Source of the DNA: Sphingorhabdus sp. Alg239-R122
Lineage (GTDB): Bacteria; Pseudomonadota; Alphaproteobacteria; Sphingomonadales; Sphingomonadaceae
NCBI RefSeq assembly: GCF_900537065.1
Contig: NZ_UNRC01000001.1
Location: forward strand, 310,001 to 374,000
Direction of reading: 5' to 3'
DNA: 64,000 nt
Part shown: piece by piece, positions 1-7,372 of the stretch
Position numbering within the stretch: position 1 is the stretch's first letter
Layout: each line of letters begins with the position of its first letter
Made by a program: the position numbers and the translations under genes
Notes under the pieces: generated by a model
What the model saw: the letters and a program-made list of their open reading frames with translations, nothing else
Databases searched by the model: none
What the model was told of the DNA's origin: nothing

Positions 1-2
1 AT

Positions 3-1613
3 ATGAATGGCGATGGCCTGCCCGAACTCTTTGTGTCCACCATTATGAATGGTGATTATATTTTCTATAATCAGGGGGGTGATTTTAATACCCGCGAGAT
101 GGTTCAGCTTTCCAAACCATCGCCGGCAGTCATCAACAGCTTCGCCTTTGCCGATATGGATCAAGATGGAGATGTCGATCTCATCGCTGGTAAATGGGGG
201 CCACGCGGCATAGCAGAAGGATGGAAATTACGTCCATTGCATATCCGCAACCAGATATTCTGGAACCTTGGTAACAAACAGTTTGAAATGCAGATAATGC
301 CCGGCGTACCCGGCCAAACACTCAGCAGTATCATCAGCGACTTTAACGGCGATGGCTATCTGGATTATTTCAATGCGGATGATGCGGGTTTTTCAGACGG
401 AGTCACTTTTTTCGGAAAGAATGGAGTTATTAGGGAATCTGGCATCGAAACCCAGCCCTTTCCCTATCACACTCGCTCCAGCATGAGCTATGATCAGGGC
501 GACTGGAACGGGGATTTACGCACCGATTATTATGGTGCGCAAATTGCCATAGGAACCGCGGGAAATGTCAACAAAACCCGGCCTTCACGGAACCGGACCA
601 TATTTGAAATATGTGCGCAGTTCGGAAAAGATCTGAAATGGGGTGAAACTCACATCAAAGCCTGCGCGCAGGATTTGCTATCCATGGATGCTGTGCGCAG
701 TTCCAAAAGCGGTAAAGGCCTGGACAGCTGCAAACGCCCGATTCTGGCAAGAGACAGAGCCCTATGCGGCGCAGCCAGCATCTTTCCCGACCATGAAAAT
801 AGTAGCCGCACAAGATCTGGTGATACGGAAAGGTTCAAGAGCTGTGAGAAGCTGCTGGAGCATATACCCGTCATCAAGATTCATTGTGCATCACTTTTAA
901 CGCCAGCTGATCCACCTATTAGTAAAGAGAAAATGCGCCAGCTATTCCGGCCCGGCTTTACTAATGGCAACATATTGATGACCGCTGCTCCAGATGGCAG
1001 CTTCGTAGATGCAGGCGGCAATGCGAATGTCCGCTCCCCTGGCTGGAGTTGGAACAGCAAGTTTATTGACCTTGATCAGGATAGCCGGCTCGATCTTCTT
1101 GTTATGACAGGCATCTGGCTCAATTCCGCATCGTCGACCACTAACATATTCTATCACAATAATGGCCAAGCTTTTACTGAGGCAACAACACAGTACGGGT
1201 TTTATGACCTGGCCCCTTCATACAGCTATGTCTCGCTCGATTATGACCGCGATGGCGATATTGATATTGTGCGCGATAACGCTTCGCTTCGCATGATCCT
1301 ACACCGCAATGACAAACCTGCAGGACCAGCCCTTTTTGTGAAACTGCGCGACAGTAAAGGCAATAGTCAGGGCATTGGTGCACACGTAGCGATCTGTGTT
1401 GATGGTGAAACCACTGCAAAGCCTGGAAAGTGTCAAATACGCAATATCAAAGCCAGCGGTGGGTATATGTCAAGCGATCCAATCCGAGCTCATTTCGGTT
1501 TGGGAAAGGCCAGATCCGTGTCACTTATCGAGGTAAAGTGGTCTGATGGCGAGTCGACAAGAATTTTACCAAAACAGCTTTTGGCAGGCCAAATCACGAT
1601 CCGGAAAAACTAG
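3..1613 (+). CDS. FG-GAP/VCBS repeat protein with C-terminal ASPIC/UnbV domain, 5' end outside window
   Basis: The frame is open to the left edge, so this is the C-terminal 536 residues or more of a larger protein. It contains several calcium-loop-like FG-GAP/VCBS motifs (NGDGLPELF, DMDQDGDVDL, DFNGDGYLDY, DLDQDSRLDL, DYDRDGDIDI). The last ~90 residues match the ASPIC/UnbV pattern of CRTAC1-like proteins (GIGAHV, then SSDPIRAHFGLG, then VKWSDGE). Such proteins are usually exported beta-propellers that bind partners or carbohydrate; the function here is unknown. About residues 190-320 form an insertion rich in Cys and basic residues that does not look like a propeller blade. It converges on the ABC exporter gene with a 13-base gap, so the two are not one transcript. 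The first ATG in the window is probably internal. Confidence 0.8.
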   Translation: MNGDGLPELFVSTIMNGDYIFYNQGGDFNTREMVQLSKPSPAVINSFAFADMDQDGDVDLIAGKWGPRGIAEGWKLRPLHIRNQIFWNLGNKQFEMQIMPGVPGQTLSSIISDFNGDGYLDYFNADDAGFSDGVTFFGKNGVIRESGIETQPFPYHTRSSMSYDQGDWNGDLRTDYYGAQIAIGTAGNVNKTRPSRNRTIFEICAQFGKDLKWGETHIKACAQDLLSMDAVRSSKSGKGLDSCKRPILARDRALCGAASIFPDHENSSRTRSGDTERFKSCEKLLEHIPVIKIHCASLLTPADPPISKEKMRQLFRPGFTNGNILMTAAPDGSFVDAGGNANVRSPGWSWNSKFIDLDQDSRLDLLVMTGIWLNSASSTTNIFYHNNGQAFTEATTQYGFYDLAPSYSYVSLDYDRDGDIDIVRDNASLRMILHRNDKPAGPALFVKLRDSKGNSQGIGAHVAICVDGETTAKPGKCQIRNIKASGGYMSSDPIRAHFGLGKARSVSLIEVKWSDGESTRILPKQLLAGQITIRKN

Positions 1614-1626
1614 CCAAATAGCGTAA

Positions 1627-3402
1627 TTATTCTTGAACGATGACATGGCCATCTTGCGTTATAGACAGGGAATAATTGGAAAATTTAGCTGGCTGCGCAG
1701 AATGACTAATAAGAATGACTGGTTTTCTCTGCGCAATTTTTGCGAGATTTTTGACAATTATACCCTCCACTGCGGAGTCGACGGCAGAGGTGGCCTCATC
1801 AACTATCAATATCGATGAGGGGCGCAGCAAAGCCCTTGCCAAGCATAAGCGTTGCCTCTCACCACCCGACAGACGATTGCCGCCATCCTGTAGTGCATGA
1901 TCAAGTCCATCTGACAGGCCTTTCACAAGATCGCCTGCAGCTGCTGCTTCCAAAGCAACCCATATTTCCCGCTCGGTTACTTCAGCATTGGGCCAGCACA
2001 GGTTTTCACGTACACTCGCAGCAAATAGAAAGGGTTCCTGCGGAACGAAAGCAATTTGTGATTGCCACGCCACTCGATTGGCCTTGCTGAGTTCAACATC
2101 CCCAATAGTGATGGTGCCAGCAGATGCTAGCTGCAGACCAGCGATCAGTTCGGCGAATGTTGATTTGCCTGCTCCTGATGGCCCCTCCACATGAATAAGT
2201 CCATGTGCTGGCAATGTGATACCTTCTACATATAACAGTTGAGTGTCAGCGCTATCGGACATGGCCGAAACACGGATATTTGTCAGTTTGATAGCGCCAT
2301 TATGGTTTAATCCGTTCGTACCACCCGCATCTTGAATCGCTATATCCTCCTTGGCATCTTCCAGCTTCTTTCGGATACTTTGGGCCGCGGTGAACGCCGG
2401 CAGTGCATAGGAAATACTTTGCATGCCGGAAAATAGGGTCAGAAGGCCAGGCATAAGGCGTATGACAATGGCTCCCATTACCAGCAATTCTGCACCTGAT
2501 AGGCTGAGCAGACCGTATCCGCTCAACAAAAGGATGACGGCTGTACAGGCACCTATCATTTCTATGATGCGTCGCATCCGCCCCTGTTGCCGTACAAATT
2601 GCACAGACACTGCCCTTGCAGCGTCTATTCGCATATTGAAGCGCCGCGCAAAGAGATCGCCTGCCTGATATGCCTTGGCAGTTTTCAGGCCATCAAGAAA
2701 ACGTGTCATTTCATCCATTATAAAGCGATTACTTTTGGTCATCGCCTCACCAAGCCGCCTGCTTCGCCTGCTCCATCGCAATCCTGCTATTGCAGCTATG
2801 CCGCTGATTATTGCCAGCAATAAACCTATGCCCCAGTGCACAATGAAGCCCGATGCCAGATAAATAACCACCATCACGAGCATTATGCCAGCCTGCGAAA
2901 TAAAACGGACTGCCAATGACATTCTGGCAATGTTCGTGGTCATGTTATCCAGTAAATGTGCTCGCTGCACCCGTTTTATGGCTGTCCATTCCGCATTTGC
3001 CAGTGCAGCGAAAATTTCTTTCCGGAAATGATCAACATAACCCTGTGATAATTCACTTAGAAGCGCATCGCGCCGCAAGAGTATCACAGCGCGCAACAAA
3101 ATTATGAAAAGAAAGGCAATGCATAGAAATGCAAGTTGTTGCAATGTGTTACCAAGCCCGAGAGATGCAAACAGCTGTTCCGCAATACCGGCCACAGGGC
3201 TGTTTGAACTCGCCCCCGAAAAAGCCAGATCCGCAATTGGCAAGAGCAAGATAAGGCCTGCACCTTCAACAATGCTTCCAAGAGTTACAATAATCAAAGC
3301 AGGTACAAGCCGCGGCCCAGCATAATCGCGGATTGATGCAAGCATGGCGTTCCAGTCTGCCATGTTAGCTTTACCCGTCTGAGCTCCTGCCCGTCGCGTC
3401 AC
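1627..3402 (-). CDS. ABC exporter, fused permease and ATPase (peptide/lipid exporter type)
   Basis: A 591-residue half-transporter. About six hydrophobic segments span residues ~30-340, followed by a nucleotide-binding domain with Walker A GPSGAGKS (407-414), signature LSGGE (511-515), Walker B ILIVDEAT (531-538) and an H-loop His in ILISHS. It would work as a homodimer in the inner membrane. No N-terminal C39 peptidase domain is present. The start overlaps the stop of the upstream B2-like gene by 4 bases, implying translational coupling, so the likely cargo is whatever the upstream pair modifies. In lasso-peptide clusters the equivalent D protein exports the mature peptide; that role is inferred from context only. 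A lipid or drug substrate cannot be excluded. Confidence 0.85.
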   Translation of the reverse strand: MTRRAGAQTGKANMADWNAMLASIRDYAGPRLVPALIIVTLGSIVEGAGLILLLPIADLAFSGASSNSPVAGIAEQLFASLGLGNTLQQLAFLCIAFLFIILLRAVILLRRDALLSELSQGYVDHFRKEIFAALANAEWTAIKRVQRAHLLDNMTTNIARMSLAVRFISQAGIMLVMVVIYLASGFIVHWGIGLLLAIISGIAAIAGLRWSRRSRRLGEAMTKSNRFIMDEMTRFLDGLKTAKAYQAGDLFARRFNMRIDAARAVSVQFVRQQGRMRRIIEMIGACTAVILLLSGYGLLSLSGAELLVMGAIVIRLMPGLLTLFSGMQSISYALPAFTAAQSIRKKLEDAKEDIAIQDAGGTNGLNHNGAIKLTNIRVSAMSDSADTQLLYVEGITLPAHGLIHVEGPSGAGKSTFAELIAGLQLASAGTITIGDVELSKANRVAWQSQIAFVPQEPFLFAASVRENLCWPNAEVTEREIWVALEAAAAGDLVKGLSDGLDHALQDGGNRLSGGERQRLCLARALLRPSSILIVDEATSAVDSAVEGIIVKNLAKIAQRKPVILISHSAQPAKFSNYSLSITQDGHVIVQE

Positions 3403-3869
3403 ATGGTTGCCTTGCTCTTAGATCGAAAACTGTGAAACCCGTCACGTTCTTCCTGGCCGGTAAGGCATTCATCCCCAAGCATTAGCCAGGCATGAAAATC
3501 AAAGGGTTTTTCATCAGCTCCGCGGCGCGCACCGATAAATAATTGCGTGTCTATACCCCGCCGCAACAGCATCCATCGCGCAGCCATAGCCTGGGGCAGA
3601 CACACAGCGCGAAAAGGTACCATCATAGCAGCACGCCGTACATGGCGGCCAATTGCACGGGCACGCACAAAGCTTGCAGTATTATAGGTTTCCGATGATG
3701 CAGGCTTCCCTTGCCCTGCACTTATGACGCCTAGCGTTTTTCGCCAGAATTTAAATGGCACCATCAAAACAAGAAACCGCGCAAGAAAAAGCATTATGCA
3801 CGCCTCTATCATCACCAGAATCCGGCGGACCTTTTGTATAAGGGAGAGGTTGCGCTTTTTGCTCAACAA
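3399..3869 (-). CDS. Lasso peptide biosynthesis B2-like protein (transglutaminase-like cysteine protease)
   Basis: 156 residues, the usual size of a stand-alone B2 (Transglut_core3) protein. The expected catalytic pattern is visible: Cys90 in RAVCLPQA, His126 in FDFHAWLML and Asp133 just after it. A basic N-terminus and a hydrophobic stretch (about 16-40) precede the domain, as in many B2 proteins. Known B2 enzymes cleave the leader peptide from a lasso precursor held by an RRE (B1) protein. Here neither a B1 gene nor a cyclase gene is adjacent. It lies between a nucleotidyltransferase gene (70-base gap) and an ABC exporter (4-base overlap). Family assignment is firm; actual peptide processing is inference. 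Confidence 0.85.
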   Translation of the reverse strand: MLSKKRNLSLIQKVRRILVMIEACIMLFLARFLVLMVPFKFWRKTLGVISAGQGKPASSETYNTASFVRARAIGRHVRRAAMMVPFRAVCLPQAMAARWMLLRRGIDTQLFIGARRGADEKPFDFHAWLMLGDECLTGQEERDGFHSFRSKSKATM

Positions 3870-3939
3870 GCATCTTTCCGTAGATTGTTTACGAGGGCCT
3901 TAGTTATCATTGGTACGAATAATTGTAAAATCGGATGTG

Positions 3940-4959
3940 CTATAGGCGAGTCACAAATGGACGCAGTAGCCGCTGCCCACAATAGCGTTTCAAATTTATG
4001 CCATGGTCGAATATGTAATATTCTGCGAATGGAAAACCCACTCTTAGGGCATCTGGCTTATGTCGGTGCAGCATATCCGAAAATCCGTTAAGCAGCCTGG
4101 ATATTTTTTTCGGGTCTCCATGCCTTACGGCCTCTTTTTGCCAGGCAGAAGTCAGAGCGCCAGGAAACAAGCTTTCGGTAAATTGCAAACTAGCCGCAAC
4201 TGCGCTCAAACACCCATATCTTTCGGCTAAGCTGAACAGGGCGGATGCCTGACTGTCATTCAGTTTACGAAGCAACAAACAAATATCCACGAGCCATTTC
4301 AAGCGCGGCCAGTTCGCCGATGCTCCATGCATTACAAGATATAACTGGTAATGAGTATTATCTATGGATGGAGCAGCTTCATCACCTGCCGAGCCTATAA
4401 AATCATCCGTAAAACGTTCAGGTTCTGCAAGAAGCAACCGTTCATGCAACTCCAGCTGCTGTTCTGTCTTGGGATCAATAAATGCAACATCCTTGGTGAC
4501 TTTCACGTGCGTGTGCCGAAGAAATTCAAGGCGAGGTTTACGTGAAACATATCCAGAGGAGCCCAGCAATTTCAATGCATCGACAATATCTTCTGGTCTT
4601 ATCAAAATATCTATATCCTTGGACGAACGCGCCTCTGGATATACATATAGCTGCTTCGCAAGCGGATCTCCCTTCAAGATAATATATCTAATGCCTGTTT
4701 GCTGAAACAGTTTAGAAACCTGCTGCAATGCGGCTTTGCGTCGCAAATATGCCTTGCTAAACTGAATCGGCAAATCATTCTTCGCCATACCGGTACCAGG
4801 TATCAAAGCCGTGTGAAGCAACCCAGCAACCCTATGCCGGTTTAATGCGAAATGTTGCAATTCATCCGATATCGCACTCAACGCGAACTTACGTCCCATG
4901 CCCATGACAGGGCGTAGACGATCACAAAGTTCAGGCAGAAGCTTTTGGCTATCCATCAT
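3940..4959 (-). CDS. Nucleotidyltransferase family protein (NTP_transf_5 type)
   Basis: 339 residues. The nucleotidyltransferase core is seen as a LKG motif (95-97) followed by RSSKDIDILI (111-120), where Asp115 and Asp117 would bind metal. A glutamate/aspartate-rich segment follows (DPKTEQQLELHERL), and the C-terminal half is alpha-helical. This family is poorly characterised but recurs in lasso-peptide and related RiPP clusters, where it probably nucleotidylates a peptide or small molecule; its substrate here is unknown. It is the first gene of a minus-strand operon with the B2-like protease and the ABC exporter. An extended -10 promoter lies about 70 bases upstream. The start is one of two adjacent ATGs. 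Confidence 0.8.
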   Translation of the reverse strand: MMDSQKLLPELCDRLRPVMGMGRKFALSAISDELQHFALNRHRVAGLLHTALIPGTGMAKNDLPIQFSKAYLRRKAALQQVSKLFQQTGIRYIILKGDPLAKQLYVYPEARSSKDIDILIRPEDIVDALKLLGSSGYVSRKPRLEFLRHTHVKVTKDVAFIDPKTEQQLELHERLLLAEPERFTDDFIGSAGDEAAPSIDNTHYQLYLVMHGASANWPRLKWLVDICLLLRKLNDSQASALFSLAERYGCLSAVAASLQFTESLFPGALTSAWQKEAVRHGDPKKISRLLNGFSDMLHRHKPDALRVGFPFAEYYIFDHGINLKRYCGQRLLRPFVTRL

Positions 4960-4988
4960 CCAACCGACGTTATGGGAGTCAGTTTAAA

Positions 4989-5009
4989 CGGGCAAGCTTT
5001 CAAAGCCCG
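4989..5009 (-). other. Imperfect hairpin in the leader of the nucleotidyltransferase operon
   Basis: The minus strand reads CGGG-CTTT-G-AAAG-CTTG-CCCG: two stacked 4-bp stems separated by a one-sided bulge, followed by only three T residues. It lies between the predicted start site and the ATG. It could be a weak terminator for the tRNA-Ser transcript or a leader structure; the stem is short, so either role is uncertain. Confidence 0.3.
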
Positions 5010-5029
5010 GCATTCAGTTAAATCAGCCT

Positions 5030-5038
5030 ATTATAGCA
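5030..5038 (-). promoter_or_regulatory. Extended -10 promoter element of the nucleotidyltransferase/B2/ABC operon
   Basis: On the minus strand the sequence is TGCTATAAT, a perfect -10 hexamer with an upstream TG. No TTGACA-like -35 box lies 16-18 bases upstream, which is typical of extended -10 promoters. Transcription would start near 5023, leaving a leader of about 64 bases before the nucleotidyltransferase ATG. It lies about 18 bases past the tRNA-Ser 3' end, so the operon probably has its own promoter rather than reading through from the tRNA. Confidence 0.5.
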
Positions 5039-5055
5039 GTTCATTGGTGACAAAA

Positions 5056-5145
5056 TGGCGGAGAGACAGGGATTCGAACCCTGGGTAGGCGCGAGCCCAC
5101 AACGGTTTTCGAGACCGCCCCGTTCGACCACTCCGGCACCTCTCC
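5056..5145 (-). tRNA. tRNA-Ser(CGA)
   Basis: A 90-base class II tRNA with a long variable arm, CCA encoded in the DNA and discriminator G. The acceptor stem pairs GGAGAGG with TCTCTCC, the anticodon loop is CTCGAAA (anticodon CGA), and the T loop is GGTTCGAATCC. Its 3' end faces the nucleotidyltransferase/B2/ABC operon, the orientation expected if the tRNA 3' end had served as an integration site for the block on the left. Confidence 0.95.
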
Positions 5146-5233
5146 GCATGTTCGCGGTGGCATAGGGTCGGTCGAACCGCCAGCGCGAAGCGGCGCATTA
5201 GCGTATCATTTGCGCCTTGCCAAGGGTTGAAAG

Positions 5234-5261
5234 CTTGCGCTCACATGATTGCGACCTTAAA
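5234..5261 (+). promoter_or_regulatory. Possible heat-shock (sigma-32-like) promoter of hspQ
   Basis: CTTG at 5234-5237 is followed after exactly 17 bases by CCTTAAA (5255-5261), a partial match to the alphaproteobacterial sigma-32 pattern CTTG-N17-CYTATNT. If used, transcription would start within a few bases of the hspQ ATG at 5270, giving a leaderless or nearly leaderless mRNA. That would fit the absence of a Shine-Dalgarno sequence there. The -10 match is poor, so this is tentative. Confidence 0.3.
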
Positions 5262-5269
5262 TCGTGTGT

Positions 5270-5650
5270 ATGGAAGCTGCAAACGACAAAAAACTGACCC
5301 GTGAGGATATTGACGCCATGCCACCCAAGGCCGAAGCGCGCTTTTCCATTGGTGCTGTCGTGCGCCACCGCATGTTCGATTTTCGCGGTGTTGTGTTCGA
5401 CGTTGATCCAGTGTTTGCGAATAGCGAGGAATGGTATGAATCTATTCCAGAACATATCCGTCCAGCAAAAAACCAGCCTTATTACCACCTGTTCGCCGAA
5501 AATCTGGAGAATAGTTATATTGCCTATGTGAGTCAGCAAAACCTGTTGGATGACAGTGAATCCGGACCGGTCGAACATCCAGACGTCCAAGCTTTATTTC
5601 AGGAATTTGATGATGGGCACTATAAGCTCCTGCCCATTATGCACCATTAG
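5270..5650 (+). CDS. hspQ: HspQ/YccV-like heat-shock, hemimethylated-DNA-binding family protein
   Basis: A 126-residue protein with the YccV-like SH3-type barrel: FSIGAVVRHRMFDFRGVVFDVDP, then EEWYES and a conserved KNQPYYHLFAENLENSYIAYVSQQNL block, with a short acidic tail. HspQ proteins in Enterobacteria are heat-inducible and act as a specificity enhancer of Lon and a stabiliser of mutant DnaA; transfer of that role to this organism is inference. The ATG at 5270 is preferred over the GTG at 5264. No ribosome-binding site precedes either. It converges with the ABC-2 permease gene with a two-base gap. Confidence 0.88.
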   Translation: MEAANDKKLTREDIDAMPPKAEARFSIGAVVRHRMFDFRGVVFDVDPVFANSEEWYESIPEHIRPAKNQPYYHLFAENLENSYIAYVSQQNLLDDSESGPVEHPDVQALFQEFDDGHYKLLPIMHH

Positions 5651-5652
5651 GT

Positions 5653-6537
5653 TCAGGACTTGATTTTCCAGCCTGAACGCAACAGCAGATAGGCAGTCGC
5701 GGCGAGCAATACATTGACGCATAACACTACAATCATGCCAGTCGCTATATTAGAATCCGTTTCACCCAGAAAACCGTATCTGAAGCCCGAAATCACATAG
5801 AAGAACGGGTTGAACTGGCTCACCGTCTGAAAGGCGGGGGCGAGTTTATCGATAACGTAAAATGTGCCTGATAACAGCGCCAACGGTGCCACAACGAAGT
5901 TAGTGACAGCCGCAGCATGATCGAACTTTTCCGCCCATATGGATGTTATCAGACCCATGAAGGCGAGCATCGCAGAACCCATAAGGCCGAAATATATGAC
6001 AGCCCAGAGATGTATCACGGATACGCTGACACCTGGCCATAGAAACATGGCAAGCCAGACGGACGCACCAACGCACAATGCGCGGGTCACAGCGCCGCCG
6101 ATCAGCGCGACCATCATTTCTACAATAGAAAGCGGCGGCATCAGATAATCAACGATCGTCCCCTGAATCTTGCCAACCAGCAGCGAAAAACTGGAATTGG
6201 CAAATGCGTTCTGCATCATGCCCATAACAATAAGGCCAGGCGCTATGAATGAGGAAAAAGGAACGCCCAGCACAGTACGCCCTTCGCGGCCAAGCGCCAC
6301 CGTAAAAATGACCAGAAACAACAATGTGGTAACTGCTGGTGCCCAGACAGTCTGCAACTGTACTTTCAGGAAGCGGAGCACTTCCTTTAAATACAGTGTT
6401 TTCAGCCCGCCCCAATTGACATTGTGAATTACAGGTTTCCCAAACTCACGCAGCGCAGGTAGTGCGCCAGAAGGTAAAAATTCACCTGCCTGCGCTTTTT
6501 CAGGAGAAACTTTATCACTGGAAGGTTGAACGTTCAT
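5653..6537 (-). CDS. ABC-2 type transporter permease
   Basis: 294 residues with about six membrane segments in the ABC-2 permease arrangement: LLFLVIFTVALGRE, then a periplasmic loop, FIAPGLIVMGMMQNAF, SIVEMMVALIGGAVTRAL, and a C-terminal ISGFRYGFLGETD segment. This pattern is typical of NodJ/YadH-like export permeases that pair with a separate ATPase. No ATPase gene is adjacent, so the partner is encoded elsewhere or the pair is split. I chose the ATG at 6537 because the longer reading frame up to 6723 would overlap the gcrA start and adds 62 residues that look non-coding. Divergent from gcrA. Confidence 0.85.
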   Translation of the reverse strand: MNVQPSSDKVSPEKAQAGEFLPSGALPALREFGKPVIHNVNWGGLKTLYLKEVLRFLKVQLQTVWAPAVTTLLFLVIFTVALGREGRTVLGVPFSSFIAPGLIVMGMMQNAFANSSFSLLVGKIQGTIVDYLMPPLSIVEMMVALIGGAVTRALCVGASVWLAMFLWPGVSVSVIHLWAVIYFGLMGSAMLAFMGLITSIWAEKFDHAAAVTNFVVAPLALLSGTFYVIDKLAPAFQTVSQFNPFFYVISGFRYGFLGETDSNIATGMIVVLCVNVLLAATAYLLLRSGWKIKS

Positions 6538-6600
6538 GCCGTTCGGCCTATTTAGAGTTGTAAAGCTTTGCAAGGGCGATTTTGAAGGAATTTTATACCA

Positions 6601-7287
6601 ATGGCATGGACGGATGAACGCATCGACCAGTTGAAGGCGATGTGGGAAGAGGGGCTGACAGCCAGCCAGATAGCAGAAAAATTGGGTGGTGTAAGCCGTA
6701 ACGCTGTGATTGGCAAGGCACACCGGCTCGGCCTGAAATCGCGTCCTTCTCCTGTTAAGTCAGGCGGTAAGGGCAAAAAAGCCGCGCCAAGGAAAAAGGC
6801 AGCACCTAAAAAGAAGGCCGCCCCCAAGGCAGCAGCGAAAGTACCTGCAGCAAAAGCCAGTACAGCCAAACCCGCTGCGCCCGCGGCGAAACCAGCAGCA
6901 CCCACGCCCAATGCAAGTGTACCGAACCCGGCAGCCGCAAATAAGGACATGCCACGCATTGTTTCGGTCGGCCCCGGCGGATTTCTGCGTCAGGGTCCAG
7001 GTGACCAGCAGGCACCTATTCCGCCTGCCCCGCCCCGCCGTCTGGTGCCAGCACGCCCTAGCCCGGAAATTGCCGACAAGACCAGCCTGCTGGATCTTAG
7101 CGAGAAAGTATGCCGCTGGCCCATGGGACACCCCGGCGAACCTGATTTCCACTTTTGCGGCGCTGATGTGAATCCAGGCTTCCCTTATTGTGTGGAGCAT
7201 TGTGGCCGTGCCTATCAGGCACAATTGCCACGCGGCACACGCCGTCCGCCTCCGCCTCTGCCCTTTGGCGGCCCGCGCGTCAGATAA
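6601..7287 (+). CDS. gcrA: Cell-cycle regulator GcrA
   Basis: 228 residues. The N-terminal ~50 residues are the GcrA sigma-70-binding/helix-turn-helix module (MAWTDERIDQLKAMWEEG, SASQIAEKLG-like LTASQIAEKLGG, RNAVIGKAHRLGL). The C-terminus has the conserved CRWPMGHPG, FHFCGA and YCVEHCGRAYQ block with paired Cys/His. GcrA is a sigma-70 cofactor that activates promoters carrying CcrM-methylated GANTC sites. Between the two domains lies a long Lys/Ala/Pro-rich linker (about 52-110) that makes this protein noticeably longer than the Caulobacter form. AAGGA precedes the ATG by about 11 bases. It sits upstream of parE in the same direction. Confidence 0.93.
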   Translation: MAWTDERIDQLKAMWEEGLTASQIAEKLGGVSRNAVIGKAHRLGLKSRPSPVKSGGKGKKAAPRKKAAPKKKAAPKAAAKVPAAKASTAKPAAPAAKPAAPTPNASVPNPAAANKDMPRIVSVGPGGFLRQGPGDQQAPIPPAPPRRLVPARPSPEIADKTSLLDLSEKVCRWPMGHPGEPDFHFCGADVNPGFPYCVEHCGRAYQAQLPRGTRRPPPPLPFGGPRVR

Positions 7288-7372
7288 CTCCGCATAGAGC
7301 TATATTTGTAATCCACAACGCAATGCCAAACAGGCCTTGCGCGCGCGAGTCCGGCTATTCTATAGCCGTGCC

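Noticed and set aside
3870-3939. Possible lasso precursor in the gap between the nucleotidyltransferase and B2 genes
   Set aside because: Only a 15-codon frame is present, without a leader motif or a ring-forming Asp/Glu at positions 7-9 after a Gly.
4960-5055. Possible precursor peptide between tRNA-Ser and the nucleotidyltransferase
   Set aside because: Only 8- and 9-codon frames exist, none with a ribosome site.
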